Shown piece after piece: positions 34,909 to 45,715 of a DNA stretch of 64,000 nucleotides (positions are counted from its first letter, which is position 1; each line of letters begins with the position of its first letter). The DNA is from Meghimatium bilineatum. Taxonomy: Eukaryota > Mollusca > Gastropoda > Stylommatophora > Philomycidae. The translations under genes and the position numbers were made by a program. The stretch spans positions 40,729,181 through 40,793,180 of the forward strand of contig CM067309.1 of assembly GCA_034231615.1 (NCBI GenBank), written 5' to 3'. The notes under the pieces are model-generated. The model searched no databases. It saw only the letters and a list, made by a program, of their open reading frames with translations, and was not told the DNA's origin.

Positions 34909-35011
34909 ATGTCAGGATTTGATCATGCATTTAGAGGAGAAGCAAATACTGAAACAGGGTGGATAGTGAAAGAGCAAGAGGAAGAAAAGTACAACCTTAG
35001 CAATGAGAAAA
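34909..35011 (+). CDS. PAGR1: PAGR1 coding exon 1 (least certain)
   Basis: MSGFDHAFRGEANTETGWIV then KEQEEEKYNLSNEK, in the place of the family's DWCVPCSDEE segment (Trp-x-Val then acidic). Donor GTAGGT leaves one base that makes Ser with exon 2. The intron would be about 3.96 kb. An unseen alternative first exon is possible. Confidence 0.55.
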
Positions 35012-38000
35012 GTAGGTCCTGTTTATTTTTAATTATAATAATTATAATAATGTCTGACTGTAGTAGTACAATAAAACACTGTGTATGTACAGTGTACTGA
35101 GTGTACAGGTACTCTGTACTGTAGAGGCTACTTGAGTTAGTGATACTAGTGAGTGCTCTACTAAGTTAGACTGAGCTGTGAAGTAAGCCTATTCATTATA
35201 TGATTACAGTTGAGTAAGGCAAAGCATAAAATAGTAAGGGGGCAACATTTTCAAAATGATTCTACAATCTTAGTCTACTAGTCTACTCTACAGTATTCAA
35301 AATACTGTGTAGTTAGATAAGATAGCCCTTGAAAATTGTAATTCAATGATATGTCAATCCTTAAAAAAAAATAGGAATACATTTTTTTCGAATTAATCAT
35401 TAATAATTATTAATGTGACACCAAAATAATTTACATGAAGCATGATAATATTGATTATAAGTTAGTACAGATTTTGTATAATTATTGGTAGCATTGTGCA
35501 TAGGCATGTTCTAAGAATAATAGTTGAGCAATTTGGGAAAAAAATTAGTAACTTGTGTTAGTAGGGCCTAAGTAAGATTTTGTGATCATGATTTAATTTC
35601 ATTTCCAAGTCCTTCCTTTTGGCAATTGAAGCCTGGAAAATACACTGCCTAATTGCTAGATCATTGCACCTTTTCTTCAAAGCACATATTCTACTTGTAT
35701 TCCTCTTCATGGTCTGATTTGTCCTAAAACTTTGCTCACCAGCAATCCAGAGCGTACTTATCCGCCATTACCTAGAGTGCACGCAACATTTTATACATTG
35801 ACATCGCCGTCTTTAAAAATCTGTATAAAATCGATCTAGCACGAGATCGCCTTGAAACTTTCTATGTGTTGTAATGACTGTTTGCACTTTCTGAATGAAT
35901 TTGAAAGTTCCAGAGTTATTTCTAGTGCAAAATGCTACTTATAATAATGCTAGGCCTAGATTTACATTAATTTCTATATATTATACAATATTTCCTTCTA
36001 AATCTCTGATATTTCTTGATAAAAACTGATCTGCGATGTATATTTCTGTATTTAAGACGTGCCACCATTTTTACACAACATAATTTCCCGGAAACAATAT
36101 TTTTAGTAACATTATTGCAACGGGCATTACCGTATTTCTGATCTCTCATAGCGCTTTTGATGATCGTCGAAATTGGTCAGCAAGGTTCTGTAAAGGAAAT
36201 TCGACTTTCGTTGAAATTGATCAGGAAAGTGTTAACTGAATACCCGATATGTAATTTTGATATTTTGTTTCATCCATAGTCACAGTGCCTTCAACTTCCT
36301 TAATGAAGACTCGCCATATTGTTTTTGCACGGGGAACACAGTCATATCTCATCTTCTTAAAGGGATGGCGATCTAATTGATGTACCTGAAAATGATTAAA
36401 TTATTTTGGAAATGTCTTATGTCTTAGAATGGCCGCTGCTGTAATGTATATATAGACAACGATTTTGGCTGCTAAGGGATTATGTCTTATGCCTTGTTAT
36501 ACTATTTTTGACACACCTTTTGGCCAAGTTCTTTTTACTAAAAATCACATGATTTGCCTAAAGAAGAGGGGGTGTGGAACCCCCCTCCAAACACCCCCCT
36601 CCCCCTCAAATATACGGGCTTACATGTGCAAGAACTGATAAATAAATCATGTTTCATGTACCAACAACTACTTGATTCCATTACAGTGGAATTCCATTAT
36701 AACAACTTGTTCCGGACTGACAAGATATGTATGTAATAATAGTCATTCACTATATACAGTACAAACAATATAGAATAAATATAATGGGTGTTTTGAAAAG
36801 TGTTATAAAAATACTTTAGAGAAATTTGTTATAACAGGATGCGCTATAGAGGGATTCCACTGTATTACTGTTGTTGTTCGTCCATCACAAGTGATGACCA
36901 TTTGTTACATCCACTTTTGAAAATTCAATTTTACTTATGTCCTTGATTATGAGTTCGTAAATAGCTAATGAGCCATATTCGAGCTGTAAATATCCTTGGA
37001 CAGTTTGGACATGGAATGACGACGGTAAATGGATCGTGGTCTATCCATGACTTTCTAGCTGCTCTCCGCTGTTGAGCTGCTGCATTTTTCCTCTGTTCAC
37101 AAGATGATGCGCTCTTATTGATTTTAGAACGCCATGTAGATCTATTTTGTGCAAGTTCTTCCCATGTATCGTGGTCTATTTCAAAGGCTTTTAGTGAGTT
37201 ATTTAACGAGTCTTTGTAGCGCTTCTTTTGGCCACCTTGAGATCGTGTGCCCTTCTCCAGCTCACCATAGAGAAGTATCTTTGGCAGACGATGGTCTGGC
37301 ATACGCACCAAATGACCTGCCCAACGAATCTGTGTCTGCATCAGGATCGTGTCAATGCTGGGGATACCAGCTCTATCTAGGACAGTGGTATCTGGAATTT
37401 TGTCTTGCCATCTGATGTTCATAACTTTTCTGAGACAATTTGTATGAAAATGATTGAGTTTTTTCACATGACGTCGATACATAGTCCATGTTTCACTAGC
37501 GTATAACAGCACTGGAAGTACCACTGCTCTGTAAATTTTCAGCTTAGTCTGTAGGTTAATGCCATTTCTATGCCAAACATTTGTGTACAATCTGCCGAAA
37601 GTACTGCTTGCTTTGGTGATATTGTATACACTTTGTGTGATATATGCATGTGTTTATAAACTGTTATAAACTGTTGTTTTGTTCCATATATCTGATTTCG
37701 GAGGGAGAAGCATTTTTCTGACGTTATCCAATGTTTCTTGATAAATGCCCTCTGGTCACAATGTAGAAGTTGTTTCAGTTTATATTACATTTTATAAATT
37801 GTGTCACATTTTAATCCTAGTTCATTTATTCTGGCCGCCCGTGTGTTGCCAGGCCCGAAAGGGAGCAAAGAATAGCAACACTGTTTACCTTCCACGCATG
37901 TCGTAAAAGGGGACTAAGGAGGTTATGGGATGGAGTTGGCTGTCCGATTCCATATAGGGTTAATGACCCAAAGCCATGCCATTCCATATAGGGTCAGTGA

Positions 38001-41000
38001 CTCAAAGCCTTGCTGAAGTTGGATGTGTCAGGCTGAAAGGCGCAGATATCGCAGCAATGCTGTAAACCATGACACAACGCATTCCCTTCTCTGGACTACA
38101 TCCTGCTAATCTGCAGGAGTTTGAGAACGAACGCAGAAGAAGAAGAAGATTTATTCTGGCCATGGAAAAGTAATAATCCTGCTCATTTATTTTGTCTGAT
38201 CATGCAGTTGCTCTCAAAGAGTTCAACATGTCAGCAAGGTCCATTGCCCGGCCGCTTGATACAGTGGCAGAACCTGCCAATCTATCTGCTTTCTCATTGC
38301 CTTGAGAACATGGTAGCCGAGTTGATAGTGAGCTTGCTTACTATCACCAGGTTTCAGCATGCCAGGTTCGAAACCACGTCCAGACAAAAAAATAATTCTT
38401 GTTGCGATTTCTCACCTGACATGACCGCTCCTTCAGTTGACACAGGTATAAATTGGTATCTGATACATGAGTTAGGGGAGGTAAAGACAGCAAGGAACGG
38501 AACTGGCCACCTAATAGTTGCTTCGGCTTAGTACATGAAGTTATCTTCATCCCCGGCGGCAGGTTGCTGCCATGAGACCTAACTTTACTTAGTACATGAA
38601 GTTATCTTCATCCCCGGCGGCAGTTTGCTGCCATGAGACCTAACTTTACTTAGTACATGAAGTTATCTTCATCCCCGGCGGCAGGTTGCTGCCATGAGAC
38701 CTAACTTTACTTAGTACATGAAGTTATCTTCATCCCCGGCGGCAGTTTGCTGCCATGGGACTCACCTTTACCTTACCATTGCCATGAACACCCAAATGAC
38801 CAGGCAAAAAATGAATATGACACTCCAACTTTGACCTCCTCACAGCATCTTGCCACTATTCACGAATACAGCTGCTTGTATTTTCCTGATCATGCTGATT
38901 GTGTCGCTGAGAATGCTGACATGAGTTGCACAATAATAATACAAATCATTATTTGATTACTTTTTTAAGGTCTATGGCAACCTAAACCAGAAGACATCCT
39001 GTCCATGTTTGAGAAGTTGGCTCAGGGAAACCAAATTCCTCTCAAATGGGTTTGCCCTGGACGTAGACCTCCAGATAAACATTCAAAATCAGAGAGGGGC
39101 ATAGAGGATAGGGAGGACTCTGATGGAGAGGATTCAAAAGATGAAGACTTGAAGTAAGTATTGTATTCATTATTTTTATCAACTATCAATTGGGAAAAAC
39201 AAAATCTATTTCTAAATGAAAGTAAGACCAAGATTATGACAAGCGACAAAACCGCTAACATGTTCTCAATCTTGATAAATAACACAGAGGTAGAGCAAGT
39301 TACCAGTTTCGAGAACCTTGATTCTCTTAACCCTTTCAATCCAGTCATTCAGGAAAAACTCCGGGCTTATTCCCACAGCAAAGGGAATAACTCCACACAA
39401 ATTAGAAGTGATTGTGCAAGAAAATTAATATAAAATACAATTTGCAGTAAATTTGTATGATTCAAAGTCTTATTAACAGATAAATGGAAGAGGTACTGAA
39501 GAGAACTTCCAGTAATGGCTTTGTCCATGGAGGATATTTCTCTATTCAGTTCTGCGTCATTTCATCTATCGTTGGATTAATCAGCTAACATTGTAAAGTC
39601 CCTACTGATTTGTTTAACAGAAGTTAGTTAATTGACAGAATACACCCCCAATCTCTTGCATGGATACCAACATGCAGAAGAGCCAGGGGTAGACCAAAGG
39701 AAACACTCAGTAGAATAATATTTAGAGAAATTAAAACAAACAATATTTATACTATTCAAGAACTGCACAGAATAGCTTTGAACAGACAGAATTGGAGAGA
39801 TTGACCTCTGCCCTATGTGCTAACTTCAGTGCTAAATGAAAATGAATGAACTGATCTGTGAACATATATCTGTGAACATATCTTTGTGAATGTCATGTAA
39901 GACAAGTTGTCATGTAACATGCGAGAGAAAAAAAAATGACCACTAGTTTCATGTCAGCTTCATTTACTTGTGTCAATTTGTTTGCTGATAAATGTTCAAA
40001 TGAAAACTGCGAAGCAGTCTCCCTTACACAGCATGACAACAACAGTCTGTAACTGTTAACTACACCAAACATATAAAGCTAGTTCACATAAAGAAAGCCC
40101 TAGATATCTGGTGAAACAGGATTCCAAAACGGATCTCGTTTTTCGGAAAATTTTGATACATGCAACACGGTTTTTTTTGCAGATACCCCCAAAGAATGAC
40201 TCATGAAGAAATAGTGAAAACTACCTGGGTAGGCCTAGTCTTAAAGGCAGAGTAATCGCAATCAATGTCGTTTGCAGGACTAGATTTCTCGTAAAATTGA
40301 TCAATATTGACATAAATCAGCTGTGTTGACTATTCTCAATCATTGCTAAGTCTATGGCGTACAGGGCGGGGCACGCACATCATAATTAGGCCTACACTAC
40401 ACATCGCCACTAATTTCAACCAGGCCTACTAAATACTGAACTACTACCCCCATCAACGTCTGATTGATTCACGTTCTTTAGAATTCCATTTACAAATTGT
40501 AATACGCACACAGAAAGTAACGCAGGTCTGCATCTTGAGTGACTCTATGAGTATGATTAAGAAGGTACAAGTGGGTCTCGTTCGCGAACAGTGGATTGAG
40601 GCCTTGAGAAATGCGAGCTTGAAAGCGGTTACATTTATTTTCGTGCCGGGACATGTGGGCGTTCGAGGCAATGAAAGAGCGGATCAACTGGCATTGTGTG
40701 CGATTGTGGCAATGGATCGCGCTGACGTTTTGAACTCCTTAAGAGATATAACATGCGAGAGTGAGACTAATGTGGATGATGATTCCTTTTCAATGGCTAG
40801 GATTAAAGATCAGGGATTGAGATGCGGTGTTGCTAGAGGTGAACATTTTGGAGGTTGCAGAAGAATGATGGTGAACCAGCATAGGACCGGTACTGTCAGC
40901 AGAAGTGTGATGGCGGATACACTCAAGGAGAGATCGGAGCAACTATGGATGTGTCCAGTTTGCAGTGATGATGATCCCACGACTAACTAACTAACATTAC

Positions 41001-43807
41001 AAATTGTCTATCAATATCATCTGAATCATAAGTACATCCATTTTTACTAAGTTTTGACGAAAATTGAAGTTTGTGCATTTTGGAAACAATGGCTGTTCGA
41101 AATGATCAGAAAACAACACTGGATACTGCCATTACCGGTCATTGCATCAGTGCTAAATTTAGCATGTCTATTCGCATGGAACTGGTAATAAACATCAACC
41201 GAAATAACCATGTGTCATTCTGACGCATTGATCGAACGGCCGCTACGGTAATCTATATATAGCCTATGATTTCAGCCGCTAAGGGATTGAATGGGCTAAA
41301 GCATCAACGGGGATTACTATGAAGTCAGATGGAGGTTGGCCATTGCATCAAAATAAACTGATACAAATAAGGAACGTATAACTAGTTTGCAAATCTAGCT
41401 TTCCTTAGAGCCTGCATATTCCCAGTTGCAGTATATGGTTGTGAATCTTAGACAATCACCAATAAAATGAGAAAAAAAATTGTAGCTTTTGAAACAAAAT
41501 ATTACAAAATGTTTCCCATGTGTAACGTTGCATACCTCTTACTTCCCCTTTGACTTTACCTTCAGGTAAGTTCTTCAACAATGTGTCATGTCTTTTAGTA
41601 TGTCCAAAATACTTTATTTGTTTGATCTTTGTTCTTTTAATAGTTCTTTTTTCGTATGAAGTGTTGTTAGAATCTCTTTGTTCGTTTTATTCTCTTTCCA
41701 CCAAGATCTCTCTATTCTTCTATATATCCACATCTCAAAAGCATCAATTCTGCCTTCTAGTCTGTTCAATATGCTTCTAGTTGCATGTAATTTATTGACA
41801 ATATTTGCACTTTCTTGCAGGGCTCCTGAGACAAGTACATTTGATTTCAATGAGCCACACATCGACGTCAATGCTAAACTTATACCTAAAAGAACACCAG
41901 GTAATAATTAGTTTAGATTAGACCAGAAGTAAGATTTACTTTAAAGAAACTCCAACTCCCAGTAAAATTTATGCATATGAACTCAATTTACCCCTGTAGG
42001 CGGTAGATCCCTCACAAGCTGAGTGCATCAGCTATAGAAACTTAAAATAGCTGTGATGACCATTTTGAATTGTTCCCATTTCAGAAATTCAGAGTATCTA
42101 ATTTTCTTATTCAATTAAATTCAAGTAGGAAGCAAGAAGATAAATTAAAAATTCTTGAGACCAACGGGAATTGAACCAGTGCTGTTGATCTCAAGAGTAT
42201 CTGATTGTGGTGGAGTCACTGTAAAATTAACTGTGTAAAACAATTAGACAATAAAAACAATTATTAAAACAAATAGAATACTGCCAACTATTGTACGAGT
42301 CCAACTTGCTGTCATTGTGCACCAGGTGTCATTCAACTTGGACTTGGGTTCCTTCACCCTTGAAGATGAGGACTTGCTCCCTGCTAAAATGTCCATAGTC
42401 TTGAGTCTTAGTACTGCCTGATATATGAGTCTTAATTCTGCTCGTTATGAGTCTTAATTCTGCTTGTTATGAGTCTTAATTCTGCTTGTTATGAGTCTTA
42501 ATTCTGCTTGTTATGAGTCTTAATTCTGCTTGTTATGAGTCTTAATTCTGCTTGTTATGAGTCTTAATTCTGCTTGTTATGAGTCTTAATTCTGCTTGTT
42601 ATGAGTCTTAATTCTGCTTATTATGAGTCTTAATACTCATGATATAGTAGATAATATAATATAAAATATTTTATGGGTGCCAAATTCTTAAAAACTGTGA
42701 ACAGAAAGTAGTAGGGGGTATGCTTTGCGATTACTGTCCCAAAATTCATAAATTTATTTTCGTGGTGAATTAAAATACATACACATCCATGTTACAGTTT
42801 TGTAAATGTTTTTTACTATTGCCGACATGAATAAATTATAATTATTTCTTTCTAATTATTTAGGAGGACTAGGGCGGACACCAAAAACTGAAAAAAGAGT
42901 TGCTAGAATGGACAATATTATGAAATCACTTCATAAACAACAGCTTGAGAGAGTTGCAGAGCGTGAGGCCCGAAAAAGCAAAGGTTCGCCTTCAGCAATT
43001 CACAACCGATCAAGGCTGCTAAACTTTGGTCTTGATCATGCTAAACATGGTACTTCGGGAACCTCAATGATCCCTGGCTCTCATGGAAGTTCTACATCAT
43101 CCCCTAGGTTTGCTGGAAATAACACAGCATCAAACTCTAGTCCCGTACTAAATAGGAGTTCAATGTTTATGGCACCCACTAATACTGCTAGAAAAATAGC
43201 ATCAAAATTTGGTACTAATACTACAACAGCGCAGATTACAGCCAATGAAACTAGAGCTTCTGAAACATCTGGTGTACATTTAAATACTTCTACCAATGCA
43301 CAGCAAGGACCACCGTTTGAATTTTCAGAAAACCGATCAGAACAAGTCACAGATCTATCTGAAAGTATTACATCAAATGATAATTCTTCTTCATCGACAG
43401 TACAACCTAACATTTCCTACGCAACTTCCTCTTTCTTAAACAATTCTATTGCTAATAATTCTACCAGAGCTAGTACGTCTGCATCATTTGGCTCATCAAT
43501 CACCAGCGGCGCATCTAACACGGCTTCCTGCCAGATTTTAAACTCACCAGTCATGTTCTTAAACAAAGAACCAGTGACAACTACTGACTCCATCCTTGGA
43601 GATACAAATAAATTTGTTCCAATATCAGCTAGGACATCTGTATCAACAGTTAATACCACAAGCAACAGTTGCAACCAAACTGCTGTTTCAACTCTAGCAT
43701 CTGAGATACATCCTTCAAATGCAACAGTGGTAACTTCACCAAGTTTTCATGTGTATCAGGCTATGTCAGGTATGAATCTTGAAAGTGTAGTTCCAGATAC
43801 GTTTTAG
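34909..43807 (+). CDS. PAGR1: PAGR1/PA1-like MLL3/4 complex subunit, four exons
   Basis: PAGR1 (PA1) partners PTIP and is a subunit of the KMT2C/KMT2D (MLL3/4) H3K4 methyltransferase complex. Four plus-strand exons join with consistent phases to 1311 nt, 436 residues. Family features: LWQPKPEDILSMFEKLAQ (human QPWMPPPSEIQRLYELLA), PGRRPPDK, an acidic run, then TFDFNEPHIDVNAKLIPKRT (human [20 protein letters not shown]) and the basic helix GGLGRTPKTEKRVARMDNIM (human SARSQKREARLDKVLSDM). The chosen ATG has A at -3, and an in-frame TAA lies at 34855 with no earlier ATG. Human PAGR1 has 254 residues; the excess is a Ser/Thr/Asn-rich tail of about 270. The family call is firm; exon 1 is the least certain part. 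Confidence 0.85.
35012..36680. other. PAGR1 intron 1, mostly AT-rich
   Basis: No exon or full transposon recognised. 36420-36480 (gcctgctgtaatgt-type text; ggctgctaagggatta) resembles 41245-41290 (agccgctaagggattgaatg), so a dispersed repeat is present. Confidence 0.4.
36684..36862 (+). mobile_element. pogo/Tigger-like MITE, 179 bp
   Basis: Ends cagtggaattccattataac and ctatagagggattccactg, flanked by TA on both sides. A second copy in reverse orientation lies at 60691-60853 and matches along its length. Confidence 0.75.
36880..37760 (-). mobile_element. LINE 3' fragment with intact 219-codon frame and C2H2-like finger
   Basis: Minus-strand frame 37590-36931 reads KLKIYRAVVLPVLLYASETW, TQIRWAGHLVRMPDHRLPKI, LLYGELEKGTRSQGGQKKRY, then a zinc-finger-like CPNCPRIFTARIWL...LRTH at the end. 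The 3' untranslated end contains catcacaagtgatgaccatt. Upstream (37605-37760) the frame is broken. Lies in PAGR1 intron 1. Confidence 0.88.
37837..38148 (+). mobile_element. SINE family A, full length, with internal duplication
   Basis: gcccgtgtgttgccaggccc ... gaacgcagaagaagaagaag, flanked by atttattctggcc at 37824-37836 and 38149-38161. A ~35-bp internal piece (attccatatagggt ... caaagcc) is doubled. Confidence 0.94.
38527..38762. repeat. 61-bp minisatellite, four copies, two hairpins per unit
   Basis: Unit includes atgaagttatcttcat and ggcagtttgctgcc, each self-complementary, plus tgagacctaactttacttag. In PAGR1 intron 1, about 210 bases before exon 2. Confidence 0.95.
38970..39153 (+). 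CDS. PAGR1: PAGR1 coding exon 2
   Basis: LWQPKPEDILSMFEKLAQGN, then CPGRRPPDKHSKSERG and an acidic REDSDGEDSKDEDL. Acceptor TTTTTTAAG, donor GTAAGT. Both phases match the neighbouring exons. Confidence 0.85.
39165..39320 (+). mobile_element. LINE RT thumb fragment
   Basis: Reads LFLNESKTKIMTSDKTANMF then NNTEVEQVTSFENLDS (N..KT...I.. followed by the F.YLG-like position). Sits 12 bases after the PAGR1 exon 2 donor. Confidence 0.7.
39620..39840 (+). mobile_element. LINE 3' fragment
   Basis: Across frames reads RGRPKETLSRIIFREIK, IQELHRIALNRQNWRDLTS and ALCANFSAK, similar in layout to 1545-2290 but diverged. Confidence 0.65.
40440..40990 (+). mobile_element. LINE RNase H fragment, long open frame
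   Basis: Open from about 40466. VCILSDSMSMIKKVQVGLVR and KAVTFIFVPGHVGVRGNERA then DQLA are the third and fourth motifs of the LINE-type RNase H. The frame continues to a WMCPVCSDDDP Cys pair and stops at 40990. No frame break is visible over ~170 codons. Lies in PAGR1 intron 2, plus strand. Confidence 0.8.
41530..41800 (-). mobile_element. LINE 3' fragment next to PAGR1 exon 3
   Basis: Minus strand reads ILNRLEGRIDAFEMWIYRRI, TNKEILTTLHTKKELLKEQR. Same family as 34325-34680. Confidence 0.75.
41821..41900 (+). CDS. PAGR1: PAGR1 coding exon 3
   Basis: APETSTFDFNEPHIDVNAKL and IPKRTP, the conserved FDF..EP...LI..RRTP block. Acceptor TTCTTGCAG, donor GTAATA. A LINE piece ends about 45 bases upstream. 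Confidence 0.9.
42150..42230 (-). repeat. tRNA-like SINE head, antisense
   Basis: Minus strand has cactggttcaattcccgttg (B box) after a poor A box; tctcaagaattttt follows. The B-box end is good, the rest weak. Confidence 0.45.
42424..42632. repeat. 23-bp minisatellite, nine copies
   Basis: Unit tgagtcttaattctgcttgt then tat, in PAGR1 intron 3. Confidence 0.97.
42864..43807 (+). CDS. PAGR1: PAGR1 coding exon 4 and long low-complexity tail
   Basis: Starts GGLGRTPKTEKRVARMDNIM followed by KSLHKQQLERVAEREARK, the family's C-terminal basic helix. About 270 residues rich in Ser, Thr, Asn and Ala follow, with no recognised domain, ending at TAG. The frame stays open for 313 codons, which argues that it is coding. 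Acceptor TTATTTAG. Confidence 0.88.
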
Positions 43808-43904
43808 CAAGAGCAGTCGTCTCGATTCATCTTGCTACTGGTTTCAAATGAGGTCAGACAAGAGAGTGAGGTCGACTCTTTGCACAACTCCTCCTCACTT
43901 TAAT

Positions 43905-44300
43905 CAAAATCCCCAGTCATTTTCACATCGACAAGCACTTCCGGCAGATTGTACGTAAACTTGTCTACCACAGTAATACTTGTGCGTAAACTTGTCTCCA
44001 ACAGTAATACTTGTACGATCATCTGCAAATTGTACATAAACTTGTCTCCAACAGTTATACTTGTACGATCATCTGCAAATTGTACATAAACTTGTCTCCA
44101 ACAGTAATACTTGTACGATCATCTGCAAATTGTACATAAACTTGTCTCCAACAGTAATACTTGTACGATCATCTGCAAATTGTACATAAACTTGTCTCCA
44201 ACAGTAATACTTGTACGATCATCTGCAAAACGGGGATGTGCCAGAAAGATTTCATTAATATCAGTTTTCTGGCTGTGACGTATAGACGTTATGTATGGAA
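43905..44300 (-). mobile_element. LINE RT fragment amplified as a 50-bp array
   Basis: Minus strand reads FLAHPRFADDRTSITVGDKF, then repeats of the FADDRTSITVGDKF-coding segment (five copies, 43980-44235), then a tail VVDKFTYNLPEVLVDVKM. FADD is the RT catalytic box. Confidence 0.75.
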
Positions 44301-44407
44301 ACAATCACTTGGAGAATGAAAGGAGTTGGGGGAACTATTATCAACAATCTAATCTACTGCTGGTCCAGTTGTCAGACCCACCATGCTGTGTACTACTATT
44401 GAAAACA

Positions 44408-44632
44408 TGTCTCCAGGACCCACGAATATCAACACTGTTTACTTTCCATGCATGTAATAAGAGGCAACTAAGGAGGTTATGTGGTGGAGTTGGCTGTCCC
44501 ATCCCATATAGGGTCAAAGTAACCCAAAGCCATGCTGAAGTTAAATGTATCAGGCTGAAAGGTGCAGATATTGCAGGAATGTTGTAAACCATGACAAAAT
44601 GGATTCTGTTCTCTGGGCTGTGTCCTGCTCTT
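44408..44632 (+). mobile_element. SINE family A copy, 3'-truncated
   Basis: caacactgtttactttccat, gtggagttggctgtcccatc, tgttgtaaaccatgacaaaa; stops at gtgtcctgct, where an antisense LINE end begins. Confidence 0.85.
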
Positions 44633-44635
44633 CTT

Positions 44636-44880
44636 CTGCGATCAGTTTCCTATACTCAGAAGTCTATACTGGAAGGTGAGCTACCTCCATGAATTAATTC
44701 GTCAGCAGGAGGTTCTCACAGTTGCTCCACATGTTCACATTCAGATCTGTCTCTTGGGGTGATATTTTACCTCCCAAGTCATCGAAGAGTGGACATGTCT
44801 GTAGAATGTGTTCTGGAATCTTGGGACATTTTGAAATGGTCATTGGTTAGTCTTTGTTGTGTGATGTGCTTGTGGACTAT
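44636..44880 (-). mobile_element. RNase H-LINE 3' end, antisense
   Basis: Plus-strand text cttcttctgcgatcagtttc then ctatactcagaag; the minus strand reads HILQTCPLFDDLG-like and ETDL pieces. The LINE 3' end is gatcgcagaagaag. Other copies: 61042-61215 and 50905-51160. Confidence 0.75.
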
Positions 44881-44884
44881 ATCC

Positions 44885-44920
44885 TGCTAATCTGCAGGAG
44901 TTTGAGAACGAAACGCAAAT
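44885..44920 (+). mobile_element. SINE family A 3' end scrap
   Basis: atcctgctaatctgcaggag then tttgagaacgaaacgc. Confidence 0.75.
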
Positions 44921-45027
44921 CACAAGTGACTACGGGATGATATTCTGCAGATATGATGAGACATTTATGGATCTCCCAACAACTGTGCAGGCACACATCT
45001 ATAGCTAGGGGTGGAGATTGCTTAGCT

Positions 45028-45285
45028 GGAGGCAGTTCTGCGTTCGTTCTCAAACTACCACAAATTAGCAGGATTTGGTCCAGAGAACAGAATGTATTGT
45101 GCCATGGTTTACAACTTGGCTGTGATATCTGCACCTTTTGGTATGACAAATCTGACTCAGCATGGCTTCTGGGTTGCTTTGACCCTCTATGGGCCAGTGA
45201 ACTCCAAGTCCAAAATCTCTTTAGTCACCTCTTACGACGTGCATGACAGGTAACATTGTCACAATTATTTGTTCCCCTTTATGTA
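45028..45285 (-). mobile_element. SINE family A copy
   Basis: Antisense: ctgcgttcgttctcaaacta, gcaggatttggtccagagaa, cacctcttacgacgtgcatg. Confidence 0.85.
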
Positions 45286-45356
45286 ATTCAGAGAATGGAA
45301 TCTGCTGTGTACTGGTTTACACCTTGGCTGCAATATGTGTTTTTGGCCGGACACAT

Positions 45357-45715
45357 AATTTGAGACCACACTTTATTCAAAGACAATAACATACAAGACC
45401 GTACTTCATTCAAAGACAATAATATACAAGACCGTACTTCATTCAAAGACAATAACATACAAGACCGTACTTCGTTCAAAGACAATAACATACAAGACTG
45501 TACTTCGTTCAAAGACAATAACATACAAGACTGTACTTCATTCAAAGACAATAACATACAAGACCGTACTTCATTCAAAGACAATAACATACAAGACCGT
45601 ACTTCATTCAAAGACAATAACATACAAGACCGTACTTCGTTCAAAGACAATAACATACAAGACTGTACTTCGTTCAAAGACAATAACATACAAGACTGTA
45701 CTTCATTTATAGGCA
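45357..45715. repeat. 33-bp minisatellite, eleven copies
   Basis: Unit agaccgtacttcattcaaag then acaataacatac. Both strands stay open because the period is divisible by three, but there is no other sign of coding. Confidence 0.96.

Noticed and set aside
39330-41300. Possible 2-kb TTAA element (ttaaccctttcaatcc on the left, ctaagggattgaatgg on the right)
   Set aside because: The inverted ends are short and imperfect and the interior holds unrelated LINE pieces; not enough support.
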